64,000 nucleotides of DNA, taken from the NCBI RefSeq assembly GCF_012843905.1, contig NZ_JABAGC010000003.1, forward strand, positions 119,866-183,865. Reading direction: 5' to 3'. Position 1 is the first letter of the stretch, and every line of letters starts with the position of its first letter. The translations under genes and the position numbers were made by a program. Source of the stretch: Clostridium sp. SM-530-WT-3G. Lineage in GTDB: Bacteria > Bacillota > Clostridia > Clostridiales > Clostridiaceae. Under the pieces are notes generated by a model, which did not search any database, had not been told where the DNA came from, and was given only the letters and a program-made list of their open reading frames with translations. This document shows positions 1 to 9,588 of this stretch, in pieces.

Positions 1-338
1 AATCATAATAATTAAATATTCATGCTAATTATTAAAAAAATAGCCAAATATAATTTAGTGAAATATGGAGAGATTATATAATATTAAAGTTGTATACGAG
101 TAAAATACATTTGTGTTTTGAGAAAAGATAGCAAAATATAGATGTAAACGATTGTAAAAACTTTTTAATTATCTTATTTATAAAAAAATATCAATTTGCT
201 TGATAAATTGTTAAAAAAATTAAGGCGAAAAAGTTGAGTTGATAAATCTATATTTTGACAAAAAAGAGTAAAAAGTGTAATATGTATAAAAAGTTTAAAA
301 ATGTAAAAAAATTAAAATGTAGTTGGGGGAGAAATCAT
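1..338. other. Upstream region of the opp operon, no gene seen
   Basis: This stretch is very AT-rich and contains no open frame with a ribosome binding site. It presumably carries the promoter of the opp operon, but several AT-rich hexamers compete and I cannot choose one. A frame opening with TTG at 255 runs into oppB, but it has no ribosome binding site and adds 28 lysine-rich residues foreign to the permease family, so I treat it as leader. Confidence 0.5.
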
Positions 339-1256
339 ATGATAAGGTATATTGGAAAAAGACTAGTAGCAAGTGTACTAACAATATGGGTTGTAATTAC
401 ATTGACATTTTTCTTAATGAGACTTATGCCGGGCGGACCATTTGATAGTGAAAAATTAACGCCTCAAGCAAAAGCAAATATGGAAGCTAAGTATGGAATA
501 GATAAACCGCTTAGTGAACAATACACAATGTATTTAAAAAATGTTTTACATGCAGATTTTGGTGAGTCAATGGTATTCCCAGGAAGAAGTGTAACAGATA
601 CTATAAAAACTTCGTTTCCAGCATCTGCAAAAGTTGGACTAGCTAGTGTATGTACATCTGTTTTTGTCGGTGTGGTATTAGGAATAATATCTGCATTGAA
701 AAAAGGAAAGTGGGCTGATTCATTAATAATATTTGTTGTAACATTGGGAATAACAATTCCTAGCTTTGTAACCAGTGCAGTTCTTATTTATGTATTAACT
801 GTTCAATTAGGATTATTACCTGCAACTGGGCTTTCAGGACCAGAAAACTATGTTATGCCTGTAATTGCTCTTTCTATGGCATCAACAGCGTTTATTACAA
901 GATTAACAAGAAATAAATTGCTAGATGTATTGAAATCGGATTATATAAGAACAGCAAAAGCAAAAGGGCTTGGAAGAGGAAAAATAGTATTTAAACATGC
1001 ACTTAGAAATTCAATGATTCCTATTGTGACTTATATAGGGCCATTAATAGCAAGTATTTTAACAGGAAGCTTTATTATAGAAAAAATATTTGCAATACCA
1101 GGTTTAGGTAATGAATTTGTACAATCAGTAACAAATAGAGATTATTCAATGCTTCTTGGAGTTACAGCATTCTACTGTACAATGCTTGTTATATTAGCAT
1201 TTATTGTAGATTTATTATACGTAGTAATAGACCCAAGAATTAAGTTAGATAAATAG
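339..1256 (+). CDS. oppB: Oligopeptide ABC transporter permease OppB
   Basis: This is an inner-membrane permease subunit of a peptide importer of the Opp/Dpp family, 305 aa. It begins with a membrane helix (IRYIGKRLVASVLTIWVV), carries a periplasmic-type loop and then the conserved permease domain with the EAA-type cytoplasmic loop around KHALRNSMIPIVTYIGP, which docks on the ATPases. I chose ATG 339 because GGGGGAG lies 8 bases upstream and the family's N-terminus starts there; an upstream TTG frame lacks these. It is the first gene of oppBCDFA, with oppC 12 bases downstream. The exact substrate (oligopeptide, dipeptide or nickel) cannot be read from the permease, but the OppA-like binding protein favours oligopeptides. 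Confidence 0.93.
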   Translation: MIRYIGKRLVASVLTIWVVITLTFFLMRLMPGGPFDSEKLTPQAKANMEAKYGIDKPLSEQYTMYLKNVLHADFGESMVFPGRSVTDTIKTSFPASAKVGLASVCTSVFVGVVLGIISALKKGKWADSLIIFVVTLGITIPSFVTSAVLIYVLTVQLGLLPATGLSGPENYVMPVIALSMASTAFITRLTRNKLLDVLKSDYIRTAKAKGLGRGKIVFKHALRNSMIPIVTYIGPLIASILTGSFIIEKIFAIPGLGNEFVQSVTNRDYSMLLGVTAFYCTMLVILAFIVDLLYVVIDPRIKLDK

Positions 1257-1268
1257 GAGGAACGTAAA

Positions 1269-2210
1269 ATGGAAAAGTTAGCAATAGATAAAAGTAAATT
1301 TACGCCTCTAAGTGCTGAAGAAAAAAGAGTTGAAGTAGCAGTAAGACCAAGTATTGGTTACTGGAAAGATGTTTGGAACAGACTTAAGAGCAATAAGATG
1401 GCTATAGGAGGACTTGTAGTAATTATAGCAATAGTACTTGCAGCAATATTTGTGCCTATATTTTCATCTTATACATATGATTTAAATGATTTAAGTATGG
1501 CAAATTCAAGGCCTTCAAGTGAACATTGGTTTGGAACAGACCAACTTGGAAGAGATATATTTGTAAGAGTATTCTTTGGAGCTAGATATTCTTTAATTAT
1601 AGCTGTTGTTGCAGCAATAATTAATTTAATTATTGGTGTAGCTTATGGAGGAATTGCAGGATATTTTGGAGGAACAGTAGATAATATCTTAATGAGATTA
1701 GTAGATATTATTTCTTCTATACCATTAACTATATATGTAATTATTTTCATGGCTATCCTTTCTAAGCCAGGTGAAGGCGGAAGTGGTCTAGGTACCATAA
1801 TTTTAGCATTGTCAATTTCTTATTGGATTAGCATGGCTAGAATAGTAAGAGGAGATGTTCTTCAATTAAAACAACAAGAATTTGTACTTGCAGCTAAATC
1901 TTTAGGTGTATCAGATTTCAAAATTTTAATAAAGCATCTTATACCAAACTGTGTAGGCTCAATAATGGTAACACTTACATTATTAATACCTGAAGCAGTA
2001 TTTACAGAAGCATTTTTAAGCTTCATAGGATTAGGACTTACACCACCAATTGCTTCTCTAGGAACATTAGCAAATGATGCAATGAATTCTATATACACTT
2101 ATCCATATCAGTTAGTTCCACCAGCAGCTGCAATTTGTTTAATAATCCTAGCATTCAATTTATTCAGTGATGGATTAAGTGATGCATTAGATCCTAAGAA
2201 CAAAAGATAG
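1269..2210 (+). CDS. oppC: Oligopeptide ABC transporter permease OppC
   Basis: Second membrane permease of the peptide importer, 313 aa, normal length for OppC. The N-terminal cytoplasmic segment is followed by a membrane helix (residues about 46-67), the typical HWFGTDQLGRDIFVRVFFGAR sequence after it, and a five-helix transport domain with an EAA loop near KHLIPNCVGSIMV. The start ATG has AGGAGG at 1256-1261 overlapping the oppB stop. It pairs with OppB to form the channel energised by OppD and OppF. The gene is intact and shows normal family features. Confidence 0.94.
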   Translation: MEKLAIDKSKFTPLSAEEKRVEVAVRPSIGYWKDVWNRLKSNKMAIGGLVVIIAIVLAAIFVPIFSSYTYDLNDLSMANSRPSSEHWFGTDQLGRDIFVRVFFGARYSLIIAVVAAIINLIIGVAYGGIAGYFGGTVDNILMRLVDIISSIPLTIYVIIFMAILSKPGEGGSGLGTIILALSISYWISMARIVRGDVLQLKQQEFVLAAKSLGVSDFKILIKHLIPNCVGSIMVTLTLLIPEAVFTEAFLSFIGLGLTPPIASLGTLANDAMNSIYTYPYQLVPPAAAICLIILAFNLFSDGLSDALDPKNKR

Positions 2211-2222
2211 GAGTTGGAGTTT

Positions 2223-3230
2223 GTGGAAAAGATATTAGAAGTAAAAAATTTAGAAACTTCCTTTAAAACTAATGTTGGTGAAGTACATTCAGTAAGAGGA
2301 GTATCATTTTATTTAAATCAAGGAGAAGCTTTAGGAATAGTTGGTGAGTCTGGATGTGGTAAAAGTGTAACTATGATGTCCATAATGAGACTTATAGATA
2401 GTAATGGGAAGATAGTCAATGGAGATATAATCTTTGATGGCAAAGATATTTCAAAAGCAAAAGATTCAGAAATGAATAGTATCAGAGGAAATGATATCGG
2501 AATGATATTCCAAGATCCTATGACATCTTTAAATCCAGTATACACTATTGGAGATCAGCTTATGGAACCTTTACTTAAACATAAAGGAATGAGCAAAGAA
2601 GAAGCTAGAAAAGAAGCTATAAAAATGCTTGGATTAGTAGGAATACCAAGCCCTGAAAAGAGAATGAAACAATATCCTCATGAATTTTCAGGAGGTATGA
2701 GACAAAGAGCTATGATAGCAATGAGTCTTATTTGTAAGCCAAAGCTTATTATTGCTGATGAACCTACAACAGCACTAGATGTTACAATTCAAGCACAAAT
2801 ACTTGATTTAATGAAGGATTTAAAGAATAAATTAAATACATCAATAATTCTTATAACTCATGATTTAGGGGTAGTAGCAGATCTTTGTACAAGAATTAAT
2901 GTAATGTACGGTGGAATAATCGTTGAAACAGGAACAACAGAAGACATTTTCTATAGAGGAAAACATCCTTATACATGGGGACTACTTGCTAGTGTTCCAA
3001 ATCCAAAGGCTGATATTAAGGAAAAGCTAAAGCCTATAGAAGGACAACCACCAGATTTATTAAAACCACCAGTTGGATGCCCATTTGCAGCAAGATGTGA
3101 TTATGCAATGAAAATATGTATAGAAAAGCAACCTCCTCAATTTGAAGTAGGAGAAAACCATAAATGTGCATGTTGGTTATGCCATGAAGATGCACCTAAA
3201 GTTGAATCACCTATAGGGAGGGACAAGTAA
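2223..3230 (+). CDS. oppD: Oligopeptide ABC transporter ATP-binding protein OppD
   Basis: ATPase subunit of the peptide importer. Walker A is GESGCGKS (residues 41-48), the signature is FSGGMRQR, Walker B ends in LIIADEP and is followed by the D-loop TTALDVTIQAQ. The C-terminus carries the oligopeptide transporter extension with GCPFAARCDYAMKIC, a cysteine-rich segment seen in OppD/DppD proteins. The start is probably GTG 2223, with GGAG 9 bases upstream; TTG 2214 in the same frame is too close to that site. It overlaps oppF by one base (TAATG), a sign of translational coupling. Confidence 0.92.
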   Translation: MEKILEVKNLETSFKTNVGEVHSVRGVSFYLNQGEALGIVGESGCGKSVTMMSIMRLIDSNGKIVNGDIIFDGKDISKAKDSEMNSIRGNDIGMIFQDPMTSLNPVYTIGDQLMEPLLKHKGMSKEEARKEAIKMLGLVGIPSPEKRMKQYPHEFSGGMRQRAMIAMSLICKPKLIIADEPTTALDVTIQAQILDLMKDLKNKLNTSIILITHDLGVVADLCTRINVMYGGIIVETGTTEDIFYRGKHPYTWGLLASVPNPKADIKEKLKPIEGQPPDLLKPPVGCPFAARCDYAMKICIEKQPPQFEVGENHKCACWLCHEDAPKVESPIGRDK

Positions 3231-4228
3231 TGCAAAAGAATAATGAAGAAAAGTTAGAAAATGATGTAATACTGGAAGTTAAAGATCTTTGTAAGTACTT
3301 CCCTGCAAAATCAGGACTGTTTGGAAAAAAGAGCTACGTTAAAGCAGTTGATAAAGTTTCATTCACATTAAAGAAAGGTGAAACTTTAGGATTAGTAGGT
3401 GAATCTGGATGTGGGAAGACTACAACAGGAAGAACAGTATTAAAATTGTACGAACCAACTTCAGGAAAGATAATTTTTAAAGGAAAAGATATTACTAATT
3501 ATTCTGAAAAGCAGATGGTTCCATTAAGAAAGAATTTACAGATGATTTTCCAAGATCCATATGCTTCTCTAGATCCAAGAATGACAGTTGGTGATATTAT
3601 TGGTGAAGCAATTGATGTTCATAAATTGTTTGTAGGAGAAGAAAGAACTAAAAGAATACAAAGTCTTTTAGCAAGGGTTGGACTTATGCCTGACCATATA
3701 AATAGATATCCACATGAGTTTTCAGGTGGTCAAAGGCAAAGAATTGGTATTGCAAGAGCATTAGCAGTTGAACCAGATTTAATAGTCTGTGATGAACCTA
3801 TTTCTGCACTTGATGTATCTATTCAAGCACAGGTTATAAATATGCTTGAAGAGTTACAGGAAGAATTAGGACTAACATATTTATTTATTGCTCATGACCT
3901 TTCAATGGTTAAACATATCTCAACTAAAATTGGAGTTATGTACTTAGGAAGAATGGTTGAACTTGGTGGAAGTAATGAGGTATATAGTGAAGCACTTCAT
4001 CCATATACACAGGCACTTTTATCAGCTGTTCCAATACCAGATCCAGATGAAGCGAAAAAGAATCAAAGAATAGTTCTTGAAGGAGATATACCATCACCTA
4101 TAGATCCACCACCAGGATGTAGATTTAAGGGGAGATGTAGATGTGCTAAGCCAATCTGTGGTGAAGTAGATCCAGAATTAAAGGAAGTAAAACCTGGACA
4201 TTTTGTAGCATGTCATTTATTTGACTAA
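3230..4228 (+). CDS. oppF: Oligopeptide ABC transporter ATP-binding protein OppF
   Basis: Second ATPase of the importer, 332 aa. Walker A GESGCGKT is at residues 57-64; the signature FSGGQRQRIGIARAL and the D-loop ALDVSIQAQ are intact. It ends with the oligopeptide/dipeptide C-terminal extension (PPPGCRFKGRCRCAKPIC). The LFGKKSYVKAVDKVSF insertion before Walker A is characteristic of OppF rather than OppD. The ATG shares its A with the oppD stop codon. OppD and OppF would act as a heterodimer on the cytoplasmic face of OppBC. Confidence 0.94.
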   Translation: MQKNNEEKLENDVILEVKDLCKYFPAKSGLFGKKSYVKAVDKVSFTLKKGETLGLVGESGCGKTTTGRTVLKLYEPTSGKIIFKGKDITNYSEKQMVPLRKNLQMIFQDPYASLDPRMTVGDIIGEAIDVHKLFVGEERTKRIQSLLARVGLMPDHINRYPHEFSGGQRQRIGIARALAVEPDLIVCDEPISALDVSIQAQVINMLEELQEELGLTYLFIAHDLSMVKHISTKIGVMYLGRMVELGGSNEVYSEALHPYTQALLSAVPIPDPDEAKKNQRIVLEGDIPSPIDPPPGCRFKGRCRCAKPICGEVDPELKEVKPGHFVACHLFD

Positions 4229-4391
4229 TAAAAGCAGGAATTAAAGGTTGATTAATATTAATTAATGAGATTTAAAAGATTTGTTTAATAGGGGATTATA
4301 TATTTATATATGATCAATTATATATGTAAATTGTTAGCTTTACATAAGCACATGTAAATAGCTTCAATAGATAAAAAGGGGGAAATAAAAT

Positions 4392-6074
4392 ATGAAAACT
4401 AGTAAAATTAAAAAGCTATGTGCAGTTGTTATGGCAGCTACACTAGCAATGTCAACATTAGTTGGTTGTGGGGCTTCAAAAAACGTGGGGGCTGGAAAGA
4501 CAGCTAATATTCAAGAAATAACTTTTAACTTAGGGGCAGATCCTAAAACAATGGACCCAGCCTTAAACCAAGCTGTAGATGCTGGTACATTAATTTCAAA
4601 CTGCTTTGATGGTCTTTATAAGTTAGATGAAAATGGAAAGCCACAACCAGCAGTAGCAGAAAGTTACGATTTATCTGAAGATAAAACAGAATATACTTTC
4701 CATTTAAGAAGCGATGCAAAATGGACAAATGGAAATCCAGTAAAAGCAAGTGACTTTGAATATGCTTGGAAAAGAGTATTAAATCCAGAAACTGCAGCAG
4801 AATATGCATATCAAATGATGTATTTAAAGGGTGCAAAAGAATATAATGCAGCTAAAGGTACACCAGAAGAAATTAAAGCTAAAGAAGATGAAGTTGGGGT
4901 TAAAGCAATAGATGATAAGACATTAAAAGTTACATTAATTGCACCATGTCCTTATTTCTTAGATTTAACTGCATTCCCATGCTACTTCCCAGTAGATCAA
5001 AGTGTAGTTGAAGGAAATCCTAACTGGACAAATGACCCTAAAACTTATGTTTCTAATGGAGCATTTAAATTAACTGATTACAAGATTAAAGATGGTTGTA
5101 CATTAGAAAAGAATGATAATTATTATAATAAGGATCAAGTTACTCTTGATAAATTAAATGTTAAATTTGCTACACAAGATACTTCATCTTGGGCAAACTT
5201 AAAAACTGGTCAATTTGATGTTACTGATTTAGTTCCATTATCAGAAATTCAAAGTGGAGTTAAAGAAGGGTTAGTAACAATACATCCACAAATTGGAACA
5301 TATTTCTATTCGGTTAATGTATCAGAAAAAGCTAAAGATGTTAATCCAGAAGCAGCTAAAGCTTTAAGTGATGCTAGAGTAAGAAAAGCATTAAACTTAG
5401 CAATTGATAGAGTATCTATAGTTGAAAATGTTACAAAGGGTGGACAAACACCAGCAACAGCTTTCGTTTCTACAGGAATTAAAGATGAAAATGGAAATGA
5501 ATTTGCAGGAAAAGAATATTTTCCAGCAAAAGGTGATGTGGAACAAGCTAAGAAATTATTAGCAGAAGCAGGATATCCAGATGGACAAGGATTCCCTTCA
5601 TTAGTATTATTATTTAATCCAGAATCGGGACATGGTAATATGGCTCAAGCTATACAAGATATGTGGAAAAATAATTTAGGTATTAATGTAGAACTTCAAA
5701 GTCAAGAATGGAAAGTATTCCAACAAACTAGAAATAATAAACAATACCAAATTGCTAGAGATGGATGGGTAGGTGATTACTCAGATCCAATGACATTCCT
5801 TGATATGCTTGAAAAAGTATCTGGTCAAAATAACTGTGGTTATGCAAGTGATAAATTTGATGCTTTAGTTGATGCAGCAAAAGTTGAAACAGATACAAAT
5901 AAGAGATTAGAATTACTACATCAAGCAGAAGATCAGTTAATGGAAGATATGCCTGTAATTCCACTTTACTACTATACTAAAGCAGTAGGTATGAACAGTA
6001 ATGTTAAGGGCTTAAGAGTAACTAACTTAGGATTCTACTTCTTTGATAAAGTTACTAATGAAAAAACAAAATAG
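4392..6074 (+). CDS. oppA: Oligopeptide-binding lipoprotein OppA
   Basis: Extracellular solute-binding lipoprotein of family 5 (SBP_bac_5), 560 aa. The signal peptide has a KIKK basic start, a hydrophobic core and a lipobox LVGC with the lipidated cysteine at residue 26. The mature part shows the family hallmark LGADPKTMDPALNQAVDAG and the long domain II found in OppA-type binders. It lies 163 bases after oppF, long enough for its own promoter or an mRNA processing site, which would allow binding protein to exceed the permease. The ribosome binding site is the AAAAAGGGGG at 4374-4383. A terminator follows at 6107. Confidence 0.95.
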   Translation: MKTSKIKKLCAVVMAATLAMSTLVGCGASKNVGAGKTANIQEITFNLGADPKTMDPALNQAVDAGTLISNCFDGLYKLDENGKPQPAVAESYDLSEDKTEYTFHLRSDAKWTNGNPVKASDFEYAWKRVLNPETAAEYAYQMMYLKGAKEYNAAKGTPEEIKAKEDEVGVKAIDDKTLKVTLIAPCPYFLDLTAFPCYFPVDQSVVEGNPNWTNDPKTYVSNGAFKLTDYKIKDGCTLEKNDNYYNKDQVTLDKLNVKFATQDTSSWANLKTGQFDVTDLVPLSEIQSGVKEGLVTIHPQIGTYFYSVNVSEKAKDVNPEAAKALSDARVRKALNLAIDRVSIVENVTKGGQTPATAFVSTGIKDENGNEFAGKEYFPAKGDVEQAKKLLAEAGYPDGQGFPSLVLLFNPESGHGNMAQAIQDMWKNNLGINVELQSQEWKVFQQTRNNKQYQIARDGWVGDYSDPMTFLDMLEKVSGQNNCGYASDKFDALVDAAKVETDTNKRLELLHQAEDQLMEDMPVIPLYYYTKAVGMNSNVKGLRVTNLGFYFFDKVTNEKTK

Positions 6075-6106
6075 TTTATTAAATTAAGAATAGAATAATA
6101 ATATTT

Positions 6107-6142
6107 AAGACTACAAGTATAATAAGCTTGTGGTCTTTTTTG
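6107..6142 (+). terminator. Rho-independent terminator of the opp operon
   Basis: The arms AAGACTACAAG and CTTGTGGTCTT enclose a short loop and are followed by six T residues. It lies 32 bases after the oppA stop. Confidence 0.88.
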
Positions 6143-6220
6143 GTTATATGAAAATTAGAGCAGGGGATTTTTGGTGAATTAATATAAGTTTTTTAGGACA
6201 AATTCTAAGTTTTTGAGAAT

Positions 6221-6277
6221 AAAAAATAAGCTTCAAGTAAAAATCAAGGTAGTGATTCTTATTGAAGCTTATTTTTG
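6221..6277 (-). terminator. Terminator of dapAB, possibly bidirectional
   Basis: A perfect 12-bp stem (AATAAGCTTCAA at 6225-6236 with TTGAAGCTTATT at 6262-6273) lies just beyond the dapB stop. A/T runs on both flanks would allow it to work in either direction. The loop is unusually long, about 25 bases. Confidence 0.75.
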
Positions 6278-6287
6278 TTAATTAAAA

Positions 6288-7046
6288 TTAGATATTAAGA
6301 TTTATAACATCATCCATATCATATAGTCCTGGTTTAGTTACTGTTCCCATGAATTCACATGCTTTTAATGCACCTACAGCAAATACTTCTCTAGATATTG
6401 CTTTATGGCTAAGTTCAATTACTTCGCCAGTTCCAGCAAAGATTACATCGTGGTCACCAACAATTCCGCCGCCTCTTACTGCATGGATACCAATTTCATT
6501 TTCTTCTCTCTTAGCATGACCTTGTCTGCCATAAACATACTTAGTTTCGTCTTTAAGAGAATCTTTAATTGTATCAGCAAGTAATAGTGCAGTACCACTT
6601 GGAGCATCTACTTTTTGATTATGATGTTTTTCAATTATTTCAATATCATAATTTCCATAAAGTATTGGTGCAACTTTTCTAAGTAATGCATTAATTAAAT
6701 TGATTCCGACAGACATGTTTCCTGATCTGAATAAAGGAAGAGTTTTACTCTTTTCTTTTATTAATTCTACTTGTTCATCTGAGAAACCAGTTGAGCATAT
6801 TACTAGTGGCTTTTTAGTTTTTTCAGTTAATGCTAATAAGTCGTCTAAAGCATCAGCTCTTGAAAAGTCCAATAAGACATCATATTCAACATTTAATTCA
6901 TCTGTAGATTTGAATACTGGGTATGAAGATTCGCATCCAAATTTATCGATACCAGCAACGATTTCTACATTTTTAAAATTTTTGGCGCATTCAGTAACCA
7001 TTTTACCCATCTTACCACCGCAGCCATTTAAAACTATTCTAATCAT
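6288..7046 (-). CDS. dapB: 4-hydroxy-tetrahydrodipicolinate reductase DapB
   Basis: Reduces the DapA product with NAD(P)H to tetrahydrodipicolinate in the lysine and meso-diaminopimelate pathway. It is 252 aa; the Rossmann motif GCGGKMGKM is at residues 8-16 and the catalytic and substrate-binding signature [13 protein letters not shown] is complete. It lies 12 bases after dapA in the same operon. The DAP requirement fits the DNPR-type MurE at 58.7 kb. The ATG is preceded by an AAGGTGATATAG site. Confidence 0.96.
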   Translation of the reverse strand: MIRIVLNGCGGKMGKMVTECAKNFKNVEIVAGIDKFGCESSYPVFKSTDELNVEYDVLLDFSRADALDDLLALTEKTKKPLVICSTGFSDEQVELIKEKSKTLPLFRSGNMSVGINLINALLRKVAPILYGNYDIEIIEKHHNQKVDAPSGTALLLADTIKDSLKDETKYVYGRQGHAKREENEIGIHAVRGGGIVGDHDVIFAGTGEVIELSHKAISREVFAVGALKACEFMGTVTKPGLYDMDDVINLNI

Positions 7047-7058
7047 ATCTATATCACC

Positions 7059-7937
7059 TTACATTAATTTATTTGCTTTTAATACATCCTTTAATGCATT
7101 TTCATTTTTATCTTCCATTTCACAAAGTGGAAGTCTTAGTGGTCCAACTTCCATTCCCATAAGATTCATAGCTGTCTTTACAGGAATAGGATTTGTTTCT
7201 ATGAATAAAGTATTTGATAAAGCTAAAGTATCAAGCTGAATTTGAAGAGCATCTTGGAAATTACCATCTAAGCAGTCTTTAGCCATTTTATGAACTTCTG
7301 CTGGAATTACATTAGCTAAAACAGAAATAACTCCTTTTGCACCAAGTGACATTATAGCAACTGTTTGATCATCATTACCTGAGTAGATATCTATAGAATT
7401 TCTAAGTAAGGCTTTGATTTCAGCAATTTGGCTTATATCTCCACTAGCTTCTTTAATTGCTACAACGTTATTTAATTTAGCAATTTCAACAAGTGTAGAT
7501 GGTTTAATATTTACACCTGTTCTTGAAGGTACATTATAAAGTATTATAGGAGTTTTTACTTCATTGTTAATAGCTTCAAAATGCTTTACAAGTCCCTTTT
7601 GTGTAGTCTTATTATAATATGGAGTTATTACAAGTAATCCATCAACTCCAACACTTTCAGCATATTTACTCATTTCTATGGCAGAAGAAGTGTTGTTAGA
7701 ACCTGTTCCTGCAATTACAGGAATTCTTTTATTAACTACATCAACTGTAAATTTAATTGTTTCCTTCTTTTCTTTTTCTGTCATTGTAGTAGCTTCACCA
7801 GTTGTTCCACAGATTATTATCGCATCTGTGCCTTGTTCAATATGCCACTCTAATAAAGTTCTTAGCCTTTCAAAATTAACACCATTTTCATTAAAAGGTG
7901 TCACTAATGCAACACCAGAACCTTCAAATATTGACAT
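7059..7937 (-). CDS. dapA: 4-hydroxy-tetrahydrodipicolinate synthase DapA
   Basis: Class I aldolase condensing pyruvate with aspartate semialdehyde, 292 aa. Visible family residues are the GTTGEATTM pyruvate-binding turn, the LYNVPSRTG tyrosine loop and the Schiff-base lysine in [10 protein letters not shown] chose the ATG at 7937 because GGAGG lies 8 bases upstream on the minus strand and the [15 protein letters not shown] start is typical; a longer frame adds 12 residues without support. It is the first gene of dapA-dapB. No lysine riboswitch is recognisable upstream. Confidence 0.95.
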   Translation of the reverse strand: MSIFEGSGVALVTPFNENGVNFERLRTLLEWHIEQGTDAIIICGTTGEATTMTEKEKKETIKFTVDVVNKRIPVIAGTGSNNTSSAIEMSKYAESVGVDGLLVITPYYNKTTQKGLVKHFEAINNEVKTPIILYNVPSRTGVNIKPSTLVEIAKLNNVVAIKEASGDISQIAEIKALLRNSIDIYSGNDDQTVAIMSLGAKGVISVLANVIPAEVHKMAKDCLDGNFQDALQIQLDTLALSNTLFIETNPIPVKTAMNLMGMEVGPLRLPLCEMEDKNENALKDVLKANKLM

Positions 7938-8360
7938 TTTAATTCCTCCAATATAACTATTAATTTCATGCATTACTGTTGTTTAATGATTTATAGAGCA
8001 TATACCTATTATTATCATATACATAAATAGGTTTAGTGTTTCTAAATATTAATACTGCTTTATAAATTTAAAAATCAGCTAAGCATATATAAATGTGCAG
8101 TGTCCCCAAAATTTTATTATAGCCCCCCCTTAAAATTTTAATTATTAATACATCTATTACTTATACATATAACTTTATAGGATACATTATGACAAGTAAT
8201 AGTATATACAATAACTATAGATAAATATTTAAGAAATATCAAGTAACTAATCTAAATATAAGAAAAAATCAACTGTAAATAAATTCAGAATACTAAATTA
8301 TTAATTGGAAATAATAAAAATAATTGATAGTGTATTAACAAAAAGAAAGAGTGATTAAAT
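7938..8360. other. Divergent intergenic region dapA / SASP
   Basis: About 420 bases without a gene. It must hold the dapA promoter on the minus strand and the SASP promoter on the plus strand. A run of C residues lies at 8123-8129, between a matching pair of AAAATTTTA/TAAAATTTT arms, and is odd in such AT-rich DNA; its role is unknown. I could not identify a lysine-binding leader or a convincing forespore sigma promoter. Confidence 0.45.
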
Positions 8361-8627
8361 ATGAGCAATACTCCGTTAAAAAAGATAATCAAATCTAAGC
8401 TAAAAGGAAATAAAGAACTTACGGAAGCTGAAAAGGTAAGAGAAAAGATGAAATATGAAATAGCAGAAGAGCTTGGATTAAGTGATAAAGTAAAAAAGGA
8501 TGGCTGGGGAGGTCTTTCAGCAGAAGAAACAGGAAGAATAGGAGGTCTTATGACAAAGCGTAAAAAACTATTAAAAATGCCTTCAAACAATGAAATATTA
8601 GGAAGAGTAGATAAAGATAAAAACTAG
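8361..8627 (+). CDS. Small acid-soluble spore protein, alpha/beta type (divergent)
   Basis: An 88-aa basic protein. The core MKYEIAEELGL (residues 34-44) and the later GRIGGLMTKR (residues 62-71) match the two conserved blocks of alpha/beta-type SASPs, which coat and protect spore DNA. Instead of the usual R-NG-VGG spacing it has KKDGWGGLSAEETGRIGG, the longer-spaced clostridial variant. The N-terminal 30 residues are lysine-rich. It is monocistronic, with an AAAGAAAGAGTG ribosome binding site. Expression in the forespore is expected from the family but not shown by a promoter I could read. Confidence 0.8.
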   Translation: MSNTPLKKIIKSKLKGNKELTEAEKVREKMKYEIAEELGLSDKVKKDGWGGLSAEETGRIGGLMTKRKKLLKMPSNNEILGRVDKDKN

Positions 8628-8665
8628 TAATTTGCACTGTCTCTTATTAATGTATACTAAAATAT

Positions 8666-8694
8666 TTGACTAAGTTAAGTTTAAGATATAATAT
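8666..8694 (+). promoter_or_regulatory. Vegetative promoter for the methyltransferase gene
   Basis: TTGACT (8666-8671) and TAATAT (8689-8694) are separated by 17 bases and lie about 50 bases before the start codon. Confidence 0.6.
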
Positions 8695-8742
8695 ATAATG
8701 TAATACAAATTAAAAGTACATATTAAGGGCGTGGTAAAGTAC

Positions 8743-9480
8743 ATGGCATATGGTGAATTTGCAAATATATATGATGACTTAATTCATGAAGATATAAATT
8801 ATGAAAAAGTTGCAGAAAAAATTATTAACATATGTAAGGAAAACAACATAAATTTTGATGATTACTTAGATTTAGCGTGTGGTACTGGTAATGTGGCAAT
8901 AGAAGTATGTAAGCATTTCAAGAGTACTTATGCAGTAGACTTATCAGATGATATGCTTAACATTGCATTTGAAAAATTTAAAGCACACAGAGTTAAAGCT
9001 AAGGTTATATGTCAAGATATGTGTGAATTAAGCTTAAACAGAAAGTTTGACCTTATTACATCAGTTTTAGATTCAACAAACTATGTTACAGAAGATGAAG
9101 ATTTATTATCATACTTCAAAAAGGTTAATGAGCATTTAAAAGATGATGGAATATTTATTTTTGATATTAACTCATATTATAAACTTTCAGAAGTTATGGG
9201 AAATAATATCTATACATATAGTACAGAAGATATTTTTTATACTTGGGAAAATACCTTTGAAGATGAAATACTAAATATGTTCCTTACGTTTTTTGTAAAG
9301 CAAAATAATGGCTTATATGAAAGATTTGAAGAAGAACACTTTGAAAGAGCATATACAGAGGAAAATATAGAACAAGCTTTAGAAGAATGTGGGTTTAAGC
9401 TTTTAGGCAAATTTGCAGGATATACTGATGACAAAGTAAAAGAAGATACGGAAAGAATTTTATATATTGTAAAGAAATAA
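8743..9480 (+). CDS. Class I SAM-dependent methyltransferase
   Basis: A 245-aa cytoplasmic methyltransferase with motif I LDLACGTGN, motif II-like YAVDLSDDMLNIA and a post-II segment CQDMCELSLNRKFDLITSVLDSTNYV, all typical of the YqeM/Methyltransf_25 group. The substrate cannot be told. The ATG at 8743 gives the common MAYGEFANIYDDLI start; GTG 8731 in frame lies inside the AAGGGCGTGG ribosome binding region. A vegetative-type promoter stands upstream, and the gene appears monocistronic. Confidence 0.85.
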   Translation: MAYGEFANIYDDLIHEDINYEKVAEKIINICKENNINFDDYLDLACGTGNVAIEVCKHFKSTYAVDLSDDMLNIAFEKFKAHRVKAKVICQDMCELSLNRKFDLITSVLDSTNYVTEDEDLLSYFKKVNEHLKDDGIFIFDINSYYKLSEVMGNNIYTYSTEDIFYTWENTFEDEILNMFLTFFVKQNNGLYERFEEEHFERAYTEENIEQALEECGFKLLGKFAGYTDDKVKEDTERILYIVKK

Positions 9481-9519
9481 TCATTTAAAATGAATGATTG
9501 CTAAATAATATAATTATTG

Positions 9520-9547
9520 TTGTAAAATACATTATATTATTTATAAT
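9520..9547 (+). promoter_or_regulatory. Promoter of hslO
   Basis: TTGTAA (9520-9525) and TATAAT (9542-9547) are 16 bases apart, 42 bases before the hslO start. Confidence 0.6.
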
Positions 9548-9588
9548 TAGTTATATTAACATGAAATTATTATTAGGAGATGATATAC

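Noticed and set aside
255..338. N-terminal extension of OppB from TTG 255
   Set aside because: It has no ribosome binding site and is foreign to the family; ATG 339 has a good site and the expected N-terminus.
7938..8360. Lysine riboswitch upstream of dapA
   Set aside because: None of the conserved L-box core segments is recognisable on the minus strand, and no attenuator precedes dapA.
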